Shown here: positions 8,881 to 18,579 of the stretch, in pieces
How the letters are laid out: every line of letters begins with the position of its first letter
Position numbering within the stretch: position 1 is the stretch's first letter
Origin: FW021-bin31 sp964647485
Lineage (GTDB): Bacteria > Bacteroidota > Bacteroidia > Chitinophagales > Chitinophagaceae
Length of the DNA: 64,000 nt
Direction: 5' to 3'
Assembly: GCA_964647485.1 (NCBI GenBank)
Contig: CAZYHV010000002.1
Coordinates: 62,001 to 126,000, forward strand
Position numbers and translations under genes: made by a program
Notes under the pieces: generated by a model
What the model was told of the DNA's origin: nothing
Seen by the model: only the letters and a program-made list of their open reading frames with translations
Database searches by the model: none

Positions 8881-8916
8881 GTTTCAGGAAATCAGTTTAT
8901 ACTAATTTCCTGAAAC
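8881..8916 (-). terminator. Internal hairpin terminator/attenuator before the last gene of the locus
   Basis: Twelve-bp perfect arms GTTTCAGGAAAT (8881-8892) and ATTTCCTGAAAC (8905-8916) flank a 12-nt loop. On the minus strand the stem is followed by CTTTTTATT. It sits 6 bp after the stop of the 568-residue gene and 38 bp before the start of the M60-like gene. Confidence 0.75.
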
Positions 8917-8922
8917 TATTTT

Positions 8923-10629
8923 TTACAACTCATAAATTTCATCTTCGTAATTATCCAACCAGGGATTTCCCTCTAGATTCCAATCGGAGTTAGGCTCTAC
9001 ATTTAGCCAATAAAACATATTCATCATCACATCAGTCGGTTGTGGAACGACAGAAGGACGTTCAGACCCTCCTGAACTCTCAATGCTTGGAGGAAAATCA
9101 TCTCCTAATCCTACCCATTCATAAGGTCCATGTAATTCCATATTATACCCTTTAGGTGCCGAGTTATAGAGGATAGGTCCCCCTCCTTCATTCACTTGCC
9201 AAAACCCAATCAAGTCATCATAATCAGGATGCGCTGTAATATCCGTTAAGTCATAATTATCTGCTACCGTCGCACTGTCCAAGGCTACATCAAAGACTTC
9301 AATGCCTGAGGCATAAAAATCCGTCGTTCCCCAACCATCTACATTAATATAACCCAAAGTCAGGGGAGCCTCTGTATTCAGATTACCTTGAGAGGTTATA
9401 TCTTTACTCGTGCTAAAGTTCCCATCTACATAAAGTCGGGCGGTACGTGTTCCGTTTTCCATTTTAACAGACATCGTCAGAGTATGCCATCTCATGTTTG
9501 ATATAGATTTACTGGTATTAATCTGGTTTTTCCCTGATCCTCCATTTGCTGTACCTCCAAATACAGGAGCCCATACCTCACCGGATTGCATATATACAAA
9601 ACCTGTTATTGTAGAACCCGACAAACCATCTGTTTTACCAAAAAACCCCGGCCATTTTTTACTGACATTAAACTCTACCTGCATCTGAATGGTAAAATCC
9701 TGATCTGTTCCAAAGTTATAAAGTCCTTGATCGTCCGGCACTGTTGCATAAACAGGATCATCTGCATCTCCGGCAAAATGAACCGTATTAAATCCGGTCT
9801 GATGAACTTCTTCCTTATTCAAACGAGGATTTGAGAGGACAACAAACCCTTTTTTAGGGTTATCGGGACTTCCCGCATGATTGGTCGTTACCATCACCAA
9901 CCAATCTTCATTTTCATAATTTTCTCTAGACTTTAAAGCATGAATAATATCCCCTATATACTGATCATCAGTTTTAATTGCATTTCTATAATCAAAGTCC
10001 GCTAAGGAATATAATCCTTTACTACCGGCAACATCAGCATCATGTAAATCAACAACCATAACGCCTAAACTATTTAAAGATTTGAGCATGGAAATCGTCG
10101 TATCTTTCACCCTCTCATCATTCTGCACAGCCACACTATTTGTCCCCAGGAATCCCATATAATCAGCCAATTCATCCCATGGAGTCACAAAGGCTATATT
10201 CATTCTTGTCTTTATAGGCTGTAGATATTGTAGTGCAGGGGGATAATATGGAATATTTGCATCTTCATCAAAATCACCGGGATTATAGATAAAGGTGCTA
10301 TCAGAGATACCGTGTTTACTATAAGGAATCCCTGTCATCATGGTTACCCATCCGCTAGCTGACGTAGAAGTAGTCGAGGCTTTAACATCAAAAGAATATT
10401 TCCCATGCTCCATTAATTGCGCAATATTCGGTGGATTGATTTCTTTCAATGCTCTTCCGGAAACCCCATCGACACTAATAATTAGAACTTTCCGTTGTAG
10501 TTCCGTGCTATCATTCCCATACTTTTCAAACACGGGAGGTGGATCATAATATTTCTTACAAGAAACTACGCCTACCATGCATATGGCAGCTAATAATGTT
10601 AAGGACAAGCTTATTCTATTCTTTATCAT
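8923..10629 (-). CDS. LamG/DUF4983-type lipoprotein with partly degenerate phosphatase-like domain
   Basis: This 568-residue lipoprotein (GVVSC, Cys24) has an N-terminal type I phosphodiesterase/alkaline-phosphatase-like domain (about 45-270), a LamG/concanavalin-like jelly roll (about 290-490) and a C-terminal segment of the DUF4983 kind. In the first domain Asp54 (ISVDG), Ser90 at the nucleophile position, Asp199 and His251 remain. The usual His of the DxxGH motif is Ser203, and the Asp of the DHG motif is Asn250, so the two-metal site is incomplete. A binding role or a weakened enzyme is likely. It sits between the intact M60 gene and the dead M60 gene and is a distant paralogue of the 598-residue protein. 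Confidence 0.7.
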   Translation of the reverse strand: MIKNRISLSLTLLAAICMVGVVSCKKYYDPPPVFEKYGNDSTELQRKVLIISVDGVSGRALKEINPPNIAQLMEHGKYSFDVKASTTSTSASGWVTMMTGIPYSKHGISDSTFIYNPGDFDEDANIPYYPPALQYLQPIKTRMNIAFVTPWDELADYMGFLGTNSVAVQNDERVKDTTISMLKSLNSLGVMVVDLHDADVAGSKGLYSLADFDYRNAIKTDDQYIGDIIHALKSRENYENEDWLVMVTTNHAGSPDNPKKGFVVLSNPRLNKEEVHQTGFNTVHFAGDADDPVYATVPDDQGLYNFGTDQDFTIQMQVEFNVSKKWPGFFGKTDGLSGSTITGFVYMQSGEVWAPVFGGTANGGSGKNQINTSKSISNMRWHTLTMSVKMENGTRTARLYVDGNFSTSKDITSQGNLNTEAPLTLGYINVDGWGTTDFYASGIEVFDVALDSATVADNYDLTDITAHPDYDDLIGFWQVNEGGGPILYNSAPKGYNMELHGPYEWVGLGDDFPPSIESSGGSERPSVVPQPTDVMMNMFYWLNVEPNSDWNLEGNPWLDNYEDEIYEL

Positions 10630-10668
10630 TCCTTCTTATTTTTTATTCCTTTATTAAACTTCTTCAAA

Positions 10669-12684
10669 TTAGGGTTTGATGACGCTGACTTCTCCAAGAC
10701 AATAAAAATTGCCTGCATTATAAATAAAGCTATCATCCGTCATATATACTTTGAAGTATCTAAAATTCTTCGTACTTCCAAAATTGATATCCTGTTCATT
10801 ATCATTATCCAAAAGTGGATAAGTCCCCAGGTCTGTCCAGGTGTCACCATCTACAGAAATTTTAATTCCTATTTTCTTCAAATGTCTGGAGGTGCCGCCC
10901 CCTTGTCTCTGCCAGATTTTAAAACCTTTAATTGCAAGTTCAGATCCCATATCTACTGTAATAAAGTGAGGAGGAAGAGGATTATCCGGACTATACTCCG
11001 AGTGCCAATATGTATCAATATCTCCGTCTACAATAGAAGAGGCTAACCCATTAGGAGCAGTTCCGTCATATTTTTGCTGAGCGCTAAAATCAATCACATT
11101 CCAATTTCCTTTATCATAAGGATCAAAATTAATGGAACCCGTACCTCCGGTATCCGTAGTCGGATTATAGGTCCAATAGTTTTTATCAATGAAAAGATAG
11201 CCTTTCTCTTGTATATCTGCCTTTGAGACACTGCTTACTCTCATTCCCCAATGAATAAACCAGGGCAGCCAATCTTTATGCGTAAAATTACATAGCGCCT
11301 CATAGATAAAGTCTCTACGATCTTGGTCATTGGTGGATAAATGCTTTACCCGGCGAGCTTTACGATATAAAACGGTCATAAAATCCCAACCTGAAGACCA
11401 TTGACTGCCGGCATAAGGCTTCGCCTTCATAAAGATTTGCATAAAGGGCAAAATGGCTTCAAAAGGATCCCCTATGTCTGTTACAAAACTTTTACCTTCA
11501 TCTTTCTCGGCATATTCCAATCCTTTGGCCCATGATTCGGTGGTATTGTGTAAAGAAGTATAAGAGACCGTATCAATGCCTTCCTGCTTAAATTGTTTAT
11601 TCATTCGCTGAGCAGCATGGTAAATGAATAGATTATTGGTTGTTTCCCCTAAATTACTCAGACTCCAAGTAGAACCTTGTTGACAGTTGTGTCCAAATTC
11701 ATGGAAGGATCCCCAGGCATCCAACCGTTTAATTGCATCATAATTTGCTACGGAATTGAACCAATACATATCATCCACCCACATGACAGGATAGCCATTA
11801 TGACCATATCCTACCGAGATGTCAATATCTAAAACGGCTCTAAAAGGGAGAAACGGAGCTTGATCTTTTGGGTTGCTCGGATTCCGTTCTAATCCCATCC
11901 ATCCATAATAATCGTGTAACACTACCTGATTCCAGAAATCCAAAGCTTTGGAAGGATCATCCAAACCTTCAATCAAGAATTTTTTACGAGGTACTAGCGC
12001 AATAAAATTAGGACTTCTTAATTCTAACCAAGGAACATCGTATTTTTGTAGATTTTCCCACCATTCTTGAGGATCGGTTTCTCCTAAGACAAAGTCCGGC
12101 TCTTTCACAGCTCCACTTACATGCAGCGTCACAGGATTTTCCACCGGGCGAGCCGCTTTAATGTAAATAGTTCCCCCATAAAGATTCCTCACATAGTTTT
12201 TACCGGGACTCAACTTTTGGCGAGAATAAATTAAAGGATCTCTTTTGGGGTTTAACTTTCCACCAAGATTATCCGTCCAACCGCCAATCTGTACAGAGAG
12301 TTTATGTAACCCCTCGGGAACATCAATTTCTATAAGCTCTCCCGGAGGAGCATATAATCCCATGCTAAATAGGGGTTGAGGAGCCACACTAATCCTCAGG
12401 GTTTTCTCCACATAACTATAGTTTAAATCTAAGGTGACAGCTGAATCTACTATACGAGGAACATCATTCCCCACCAATCCAGGAAACACTCGTGCCTGAG
12501 GATATTTACTGTAATCAATATTAGACATGGAAGTATCTACCGTAATATGAGAAGAGTCCGCCCCTCCTCCCGGTGTTCCATCCGGGAAAAAGTAAGGATG
12601 TTTCTTGCGACACGCAAACAAGGTCAGCAAGAGCAAGGTCATCAAAGAAAGAACCTGTATATTTTTAAAGTACTTATTCATCAT
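10669..12684 (-). CDS. M60-family metallopeptidase lipoprotein with F5/8-type C domain
   Basis: This 671-residue surface lipoprotein (TLFACRKK, Cys25) belongs to the M60 (enhancin/SslE-like) peptidases. Several Bacteroidota members cut mucin-type O-glycoproteins next to a glycan. The gluzincin site is intact: HEFGH at 328-332 and the third ligand Glu347 in NLGETTNN. An N-terminal beta-rich region (60-210), with VSGAVKEPDF shared with its paralogue, precedes the catalytic part. One F5/8 type C module lies at about 530-670 (IVDGDIDTYWHSEYSPDN). It is the only protein of the locus with an obviously complete enzyme site, so it defines the likely substrate class as glycoprotein or glycopeptide. 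Confidence 0.88.
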   Translation of the reverse strand: MMNKYFKNIQVLSLMTLLLLTLFACRKKHPYFFPDGTPGGGADSSHITVDTSMSNIDYSKYPQARVFPGLVGNDVPRIVDSAVTLDLNYSYVEKTLRISVAPQPLFSMGLYAPPGELIEIDVPEGLHKLSVQIGGWTDNLGGKLNPKRDPLIYSRQKLSPGKNYVRNLYGGTIYIKAARPVENPVTLHVSGAVKEPDFVLGETDPQEWWENLQKYDVPWLELRSPNFIALVPRKKFLIEGLDDPSKALDFWNQVVLHDYYGWMGLERNPSNPKDQAPFLPFRAVLDIDISVGYGHNGYPVMWVDDMYWFNSVANYDAIKRLDAWGSFHEFGHNCQQGSTWSLSNLGETTNNLFIYHAAQRMNKQFKQEGIDTVSYTSLHNTTESWAKGLEYAEKDEGKSFVTDIGDPFEAILPFMQIFMKAKPYAGSQWSSGWDFMTVLYRKARRVKHLSTNDQDRRDFIYEALCNFTHKDWLPWFIHWGMRVSSVSKADIQEKGYLFIDKNYWTYNPTTDTGGTGSINFDPYDKGNWNVIDFSAQQKYDGTAPNGLASSIVDGDIDTYWHSEYSPDNPLPPHFITVDMGSELAIKGFKIWQRQGGGTSRHLKKIGIKISVDGDTWTDLGTYPLLDNDNEQDINFGSTKNFRYFKVYMTDDSFIYNAGNFYCLGEVSVIKP

Positions 12685-12716
12685 TTATTTATTTTTAAGC
12701 AGAAAATTCTAATTAT

Positions 12717-14513
12717 CTAATTAATCGGATTTCTAACATCTGAATAACCGGTCAGCCAAGCTTTTCCATCCAAATTCCAACTATCGGGAACACTTATAGA
12801 CAACCAATTAAATATTTCAAAAGGAATATCTACACTATTGGGAACCTTCTGGTAATAAAAAGGAGCCGGATCCGGACAAACATTCTCACTGACATCTTTA
12901 AAAGCATTCCATTCTATTTGCCCTCCATCCAGAGTTGTCAATTGCGCATCATTTGTACCATCGGGATCTAACTCATCTTCAAATACACTACCGCTTCCAT
13001 CTCTACAGGACCAAAAACCAACAAGATCATTATAATACGGATGAGTAGATGGAGGTAACCCAATAAAACAAGAATAGGTTTTTATCACATCATCAGGAAG
13101 ATGTTTGTCCCAAATTCGAACATCAGCAACATATAACTGAGCAGGATCTCCCCACCGATAATAGCTATAACCAAAAGCCAGGTTAGTCGTACTCGTAATA
13201 GAACCATTAGGATCCGAATCACTCAATCCACTTCCCTGCAATTGATTGTCAATGAAGAAGCGTGCTCTAAAAATACTTCCTTCTTTCCAAATCGCTAATG
13301 CCAAGGTATGCCACTGATTATCTTTAACTTTGGTCGTACCCGTAAGATCCAGTGCTTTCCCGTCAGAAGTAGTAATTTGTACGGTCAGACTTTCTCCAAA
13401 AGAACGAATGCCCCAACCGGCAATACCTCCATAATCTCTTCCTTTACTAAAAATAAGCGCATTGGTAGATGCATCATTGGGGTCAAACTTAAACTTTGCT
13501 TCGAAAGTCATTGCTCCGGTACCGGGTTCAAATTGCGATTGGTCATTCGACGTTACTTCGGCAGTAACTCCTGCATACCCCCAACCACCATAGAGCCGAG
13601 CTGCCTTTCCTTCAAAGTATCCTGCACCACTGGTTGTCCTTGGCTTTGGAGCAAAATATTGCTGAAAATCTTTATTATAAAACATCAAAAAGGTATTCCG
13701 AAGGGAATCATCGTAATTCGTTTCATCAATACCTTTCACCTGAACAGGTCCCCCTCCTTTCCCGGAAGCTACAATAATCAACCAATTTTCTCCTTCGTAA
13801 TTTTCTCTGTTTTCAACGGCTTTCATCAGATCATCTACTTGATGACCCGCTTTTACAATAGCATTCATGTACGAAGCACCGTTAAATCCATCCGTTTCTC
13901 CCGCCTTTTCTACTCCTGATAACTGAGTAACAAATACAGAAGTACTATCATCCTTCGAAAGAGCATCCATGGTAGCCGTCACTGTAGCCTGATCATCACC
14001 ATGAAAACTCTGTGCTACAGCCGCATCTTCTAAAACACTATCTTTCAGCACATCGGAAGAGGCATAAACAGCAGTAGAAAGTTTATTTTTGTTTTCTTTT
14101 AATCGTGTAACAAAAGTTGGATACTTATTTAGCTTCATGTTCGCATAATAATTGGTGTCTGCATCCGTCTTTTCCTGATCCACTCCGGTTAACATATTCA
14201 TCCAACCATTAGCCACTGTCATGGTATCATACGCCATTTTATAATCCGCAATCCCATCATAAGTATAAATGGCATGCTTTTCCATCTGTTTAAACTTTGG
14301 AAGTTCTCCATTATCTACAACTTTTTTAACTACTCTTCCTTGCGCCCCTGTCATCATTACATACAGAACCTTTGGTGTACGGCCGGCTACAGAGATATTA
14401 TTTTCTTTCTCATTCTTGATCAAATTCGGATACTCCTGATTACAAGAATAGCTCAATCCAATCACCGCCATGAAAAGAAAACAAACTTGCCAATTTCTTC
14501 TTATCTTGAACAT
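12717..14513 (-). CDS. LamG/DUF4983-type lipoprotein with fully degenerate phosphatase-like domain
   Basis: The protein is 598 residues from the ATG giving MFKIRRNWQVCFLF and a lipobox at SYSC (Cys24). A longer in-frame start 45 bp upstream would put 15 odd residues before the signal peptide. The N-terminal domain aligns with that of the 568-residue paralogue, but the first metal Asp is Thr55 (MMTGAQGR), the nucleophile position is Val100, the second Asp is Gln197, and the Asn-His pair is Gly251-Lys252. No catalysis by this fold is expected. A LamG-like jelly roll (about 325-480) and a DUF4983-like tail follow. It is probably a surface binding protein, located directly before the active M60 gene in transcription order. 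Confidence 0.7.
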   Translation of the reverse strand: MFKIRRNWQVCFLFMAVIGLSYSCNQEYPNLIKNEKENNISVAGRTPKVLYVMMTGAQGRVVKKVVDNGELPKFKQMEKHAIYTYDGIADYKMAYDTMTVANGWMNMLTGVDQEKTDADTNYYANMKLNKYPTFVTRLKENKNKLSTAVYASSDVLKDSVLEDAAVAQSFHGDDQATVTATMDALSKDDSTSVFVTQLSGVEKAGETDGFNGASYMNAIVKAGHQVDDLMKAVENRENYEGENWLIIVASGKGGGPVQVKGIDETNYDDSLRNTFLMFYNKDFQQYFAPKPRTTSGAGYFEGKAARLYGGWGYAGVTAEVTSNDQSQFEPGTGAMTFEAKFKFDPNDASTNALIFSKGRDYGGIAGWGIRSFGESLTVQITTSDGKALDLTGTTKVKDNQWHTLALAIWKEGSIFRARFFIDNQLQGSGLSDSDPNGSITSTTNLAFGYSYYRWGDPAQLYVADVRIWDKHLPDDVIKTYSCFIGLPPSTHPYYNDLVGFWSCRDGSGSVFEDELDPDGTNDAQLTTLDGGQIEWNAFKDVSENVCPDPAPFYYQKVPNSVDIPFEIFNWLSISVPDSWNLDGKAWLTGYSDVRNPIN

Positions 14514-14558
14514 ATATATAAATTTAAATGCTTTTAAAATCAATTTTTCAAAAGTCAA

Positions 14559-16205
14559 TTAGGGTTTAAATTCAATTTTAACGACATTTCCCACTTTCAC
14601 ATTATTAAAGCGACCGAAACGCCCTACCAATATAACGCCCGGGTTTCCATCATCCGCTTCTGACTCAACCATATCATTAATTTGACCAACAAAAGCCCCG
14701 GTGTTGTTATATCCATCTGCAAGAGATCCATCCGGGTTCAAGATCATAAATCCGGAGCGGACAACACCATCATATTTAAGAAATCTCCCGGAGACGATGA
14801 TTAATCCATTATCCAGTTGCCCGGCATAGTTTGCACGTCCTTTAGTCATTTCTCTCAATTTAAATTGTGTATCTGTTGAACCATCTTCATTCAGCATCAC
14901 CACACCATCTGCTTTTTCTCCATTAAAATGATTGAAAGCACCTATGAGTATAATTTTTCCGGTTTTTTCATTGTATGTTACCCTGGAAATACGAGCATCT
15001 GCTCCACTTCCGGTATTAAAGGAAGGGTCTATGGTTCCATCATCGGCTTTTATTTTAGTAACGTAGTTTACCTCTTTGCCATTAAAGGTGGTAAAGTCTC
15101 CTACAATAATAAAATTCCCATCGGAGGTGCGAACCGCATCCTGTATAAAACCATTCCCGGTCTGATAACTCTTTTGGTTTCCCGGATCAAAATTGAAAGT
15201 AGAATCAATGGCACCATCCAAAGTTAATTTTACCATATTATTCACCTCAGTTTGGTTGTATTTTGGAACTCCTTTCGTAGACCGTTTATAAAATACATTC
15301 AAATATTGGCGGAAATTTCCCAATGCATAGATTTCTTTAGAGGCAGCATCGAAGAAGATCTTAACAATAAAAGGATAAGGTCCACCGGTCATTCCTCCAT
15401 TAAATGTAGGAACCGTATCTTTTCCTGCATTAGGGGTTTCTTCCGGATCAAGATTAATCAAATCTACGGTCATTGAATCCAAGGATCCATCAGAATTTAA
15501 CCGGGTAATATTGTTGATCCCTCTTCTAATGTTATAAGAGCTGAAAGAGCCCCCTATGAAAAGGCGTTGCGAATTGGGATTTACCGCCAAAGTTGAAAGC
15601 GTCCCTTTAGGACCTTTCCCGGCATTCAATATACCCTGGTAATCCCCTTTATAGTCAATAACCGCAATATTATTCACCGTATCGGAAGCTGAATTATTCT
15701 CATAATCCGTAAATTTTCCAACGATAAAATATTCCGGACTGCCCGGCTTCTTAACAATCTGATTAATAAAACCATCAGCTCCATTAAAAGAATCAAAAGA
15801 AATAGCAATAGCTACTTTTCCATCGACCTGAAAAATCGGACCAAAATAGCTCTGATTATTCGTAATAATAGAAGCGGCTCCCGAACTTGCATTTTCCGGT
15901 ACTTTCACGGTAATGGTAGAATCACTATAATCTACAACTTCAGCCTCTTCCTGATTAAGATAAAAGGTGAAATCCGAAACAGAATCCAAGCCTTTTACCT
16001 GGTAAGTTACTTCTGTACCTACAGGACCCTCTTCGGGATCCGGTCGTGCATCTTTAAATTCAATTAGTTTTTTTGAATTATCCTGATAGGGTCCTTTTCC
16101 TGTAAATACATCATCCTTACAGGCTGTTAGTAACAAGGTTACTAATAGAAAACAAGTTCCTATTTTCCCTATGCACTTTAAAGGATATAATGTCATTTTT
16201 TTCAT
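14559..16205 (-). CDS. DUF5008-like lipoprotein with IPT/TIG domain and beta-propeller repeats
   Basis: This 548-residue lipoprotein has a signal ending LLLTAC. An immunoglobulin-like IPT/TIG domain (about 50-130, GPVGTEVTYQVKGL) is followed by repeated blades of the delta-60 type: PGSPEYFIVGKFTDY, NSQRLFIGGSFSSY, TSDGNFIIVGDFTTFNG, TGKIILIGAFNHFNG and NGLIIVSGRFLKYDG. This is the architecture I associate with DUF5008 proteins of SusC/D loci. An IPT domain plus propeller suggests a surface glycan- or protein-binding accessory protein. No catalytic motif was seen. It follows the fasciclin gene in transcription order with a gap of 43 bp. Confidence 0.72.
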   Translation of the reverse strand: MKKMTLYPLKCIGKIGTCFLLVTLLLTACKDDVFTGKGPYQDNSKKLIEFKDARPDPEEGPVGTEVTYQVKGLDSVSDFTFYLNQEEAEVVDYSDSTITVKVPENASSGAASIITNNQSYFGPIFQVDGKVAIAISFDSFNGADGFINQIVKKPGSPEYFIVGKFTDYENNSASDTVNNIAVIDYKGDYQGILNAGKGPKGTLSTLAVNPNSQRLFIGGSFSSYNIRRGINNITRLNSDGSLDSMTVDLINLDPEETPNAGKDTVPTFNGGMTGGPYPFIVKIFFDAASKEIYALGNFRQYLNVFYKRSTKGVPKYNQTEVNNMVKLTLDGAIDSTFNFDPGNQKSYQTGNGFIQDAVRTSDGNFIIVGDFTTFNGKEVNYVTKIKADDGTIDPSFNTGSGADARISRVTYNEKTGKIILIGAFNHFNGEKADGVVMLNEDGSTDTQFKLREMTKGRANYAGQLDNGLIIVSGRFLKYDGVVRSGFMILNPDGSLADGYNNTGAFVGQINDMVESEADDGNPGVILVGRFGRFNNVKVGNVVKIEFKP

Positions 16206-16248
16206 TATCTATATACTTATAAATTAATATCTATATTCTTCAATGGTT

Positions 16249-17004
16249 CTATTGACCTAGCCCTGTTTCCATCACTTTGGAAATAAAATCATTCAGACTA
16301 AACCCAAAAAAATGAAAGCCCAATTCTATCGCATTCGTTCCTCCCTGATTAACATGAAAACCAAATTGTAAATCGTGTACTACCCCATTATTCAACTGAA
16401 TATTCGAAGAGGACACATACGCCGTATACCAACTTGACTGTGGTGCCGACAAAGATGGAATATAAGAAAGGGCTAATTGTCGATATCCAGCATATTGAAC
16501 ATCGCCGGCATCTCCATATATCACTCCGATATTCATCGTCCGACCTCCATAAGACTGGAAATTCTGCCCGGGGAAAACCTGAATTTGGAGCAGATCCAAC
16601 TGGGGATAATCTTCTAGCAAATGTTTCCCTTCAAAAATATACATCGACAATTCTGACTTCCAAATATCGGGGCTGATTTGCATTAAATCCGAAACCGTAT
16701 CCAGACCGGAGGTATAAAGATCCTGATTCAACATCTGGATGCTGTTAATGATAGAGGAATCATCCGGAGCAAAAAAAGTAATTTCGTTATTTTCAAATAT
16801 ATTTTCCATCCCCGCATATTTGATAATCTTCACCAGAGAATCAAAGTGTGCCGGCTTCGACTCTAAATATTCCAAAACCGTTTCATTATAGTGATTCGGA
16901 TGTGTTCCCGAATCTTTATAATAATCTTTTGAACAGCTACTCGAGAATACAATTATTCCCAAAAGTACCGGCAGATAAAAATAATTTTTATTCAATATTT
17001 TCAT
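16249..17004 (-). CDS. Fasciclin-domain lipoprotein
   Basis: The product is 251 residues from the ATG giving MKILNKNYFYLPVLLG, with a lipobox at FSSSC; five residues could be added upstream. One fasciclin (FAS1) domain shows in EYLESKPAHFDSLVKIIKYAG, ITFFAPDDSSI and the C-terminal NNGVVHDL. FAS1 lipoproteins commonly follow SusD genes in such loci and probably mediate adhesion or complex assembly. The second locus half has its own FAS1 protein at 22851, recognisable by the same YYH and EYL/QYL pattern, so the two are likely paralogues. Confidence 0.75.
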   Translation of the reverse strand: MKILNKNYFYLPVLLGIIVFSSSCSKDYYKDSGTHPNHYNETVLEYLESKPAHFDSLVKIIKYAGMENIFENNEITFFAPDDSSIINSIQMLNQDLYTSGLDTVSDLMQISPDIWKSELSMYIFEGKHLLEDYPQLDLLQIQVFPGQNFQSYGGRTMNIGVIYGDAGDVQYAGYRQLALSYIPSLSAPQSSWYTAYVSSSNIQLNNGVVHDLQFGFHVNQGGTNAIELGFHFFGFSLNDFISKVMETGLGQ

Positions 17005-17028
17005 AATAATAAATTCCAAATTTCTGAA

Positions 17029-18576
17029 TTAGTTTGTCCAATAAGTATTGAGTTGCATCTTAGGATTATCTTTTAAAGCCGATTTATCAATCGGCCAGGT
17101 CCAAGCTCCTTGTTTAAAGGCAGATACCGGAATAGGATGCCAGCAATAATCCTTATCAACCACTTTTTTTGTTCTTACCAGGGTATAATAATAGTATCCC
17201 TCACCCAACAATTCTCTACACCGTTCCCAATAAATCATATCTCCTAAGTCTTTTCCGGAAACAGTAGACTTAGCAGGTTCCGCTTCGGCTCTATTTCGTA
17301 CTAAATTCAACATTTCTCTCGCGCCTTCGTCTTTTCCCAAGTCATTCAAGGCCTCTGCACGCAATAAAATAGCATCCGGTAAACGGAAAATAATCAGGTT
17401 ATCATCCGGATTCACATCTTCTCCTTCCTGAGCAAAGATGTTTACATACTTCAGATATTCAAATCCACCGGTAGTAGAGGTCATCTCATTAGGGTCATAG
17501 GACAACAACCAAGCATCTTTTCTTTGATCACTTTCTCCTTCCGGAAACATTTTATCCAGGAATTTACTATTGGGATACATGTAACTTTTATCATTGATGG
17601 CCGGTTGTTTATGAGGATAATGGAGTACCATATCGGAGAAGGTGGAATAGATAAAACTTTCTCCATAGTTTAGATTTTGAGGAATCTCAAAAAGTCCTTC
17701 TTTAGAGCGACCGTCAAAAATTTGTTTATAATCTTTAAAAGGCAACAACTCATAAGCTCCTCTATTATCATCTAATAAATGTTCTCCCAAAGAATCGGTC
17801 GCACGCCAATATGCTGTTTTGTTATCATCATCAAAACCTGCCAACCACATATTCATGTGCATCATCAACACCAGTGCACTTCCTCTCATAGCACGTACTC
17901 CTCGTTTTGCCGGATCATTATAAGTCCAGGGCAAATCTTCTGTCACAGCCCCCATATCTTTAATGCATTTTTTCAGCACTTCAACCATGGGCATTCTCTC
18001 TAGAGTCCCTTTATGGAAAGCATCCGTATAATAGGGTACATCTCCATACATACGCACCATAAAGAAGTAGGTCAAATTTCTTATAAATACAGCTTCTGCC
18101 TTGTATTTCTTTCTTTTTGCGTCAGAAAAAGAAGGATCGGGTACTTCATCCACTTTATCATAAAGGATATTGGCTCCTTGAATGACTTTATAAAATTCTC
18201 CCCATTTAGAAATTCCACTAAAGTCAAAATAGTAGTCCCAAGATTCGGCATCTGTAGACACTACTGTTCGTATATCGTTCCGCGCCAGGTGGTCAATATA
18301 ATCTCGTTGCGCATTATTTCCTGAGGTTTGTATCCAGGGACTGCATCTCAAGTCTCCAATAACGATATAATAACTATTAACCGTAACTTTTTGACGCAGT
18401 CTATTGTATAAGCCTCGTGTAAATTGCTCCACATCATCCTGTGTCTGCCAGAAATTATTTCCGGACATATTGGTCAAAGGATCTACATTCAGAAAATCCT
18501 TACATCCATTTAATCCCGGAAGGAGTAGGATCAATATAGAAAATATAATGAATCGTTTCATCTTCATAACCTTCAT
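17029..18576 (-). CDS. SusD/RagB-family nutrient-binding lipoprotein (SusD1)
   Basis: This 515-residue surface lipoprotein (LPGLNGC then KDFLNVDPL) caps the SusC1 channel and holds the substrate. SusD hallmarks are the N-terminal KDFLNVDP, the TPR-like helical core, the RAEALNDLGKDEGAREMLN segment near 400 and the conserved WERCRELLGEG near 440. Three in-frame ATGs (MKVMKMK) are possible starts; the first is used. It begins 3 bp after the SusC1 stop, so the two are translated together. Confidence 0.92.
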   Translation of the reverse strand: MKVMKMKRFIIFSILILLLPGLNGCKDFLNVDPLTNMSGNNFWQTQDDVEQFTRGLYNRLRQKVTVNSYYIVIGDLRCSPWIQTSGNNAQRDYIDHLARNDIRTVVSTDAESWDYYFDFSGISKWGEFYKVIQGANILYDKVDEVPDPSFSDAKRKKYKAEAVFIRNLTYFFMVRMYGDVPYYTDAFHKGTLERMPMVEVLKKCIKDMGAVTEDLPWTYNDPAKRGVRAMRGSALVLMMHMNMWLAGFDDDNKTAYWRATDSLGEHLLDDNRGAYELLPFKDYKQIFDGRSKEGLFEIPQNLNYGESFIYSTFSDMVLHYPHKQPAINDKSYMYPNSKFLDKMFPEGESDQRKDAWLLSYDPNEMTSTTGGFEYLKYVNIFAQEGEDVNPDDNLIIFRLPDAILLRAEALNDLGKDEGAREMLNLVRNRAEAEPAKSTVSGKDLGDMIYWERCRELLGEGYYYYTLVRTKKVVDKDYCWHPIPVSAFKQGAWTWPIDKSALKDNPKMQLNTYWTN

Positions 18577-18579
18577 GTT

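Noticed and set aside
13308..13919. 203-codon frame opposite the 598-residue LamG lipoprotein gene
   Set aside because: It is fully antisense to a well-supported gene, has a composition unlike real proteins and contains no recognisable domain.
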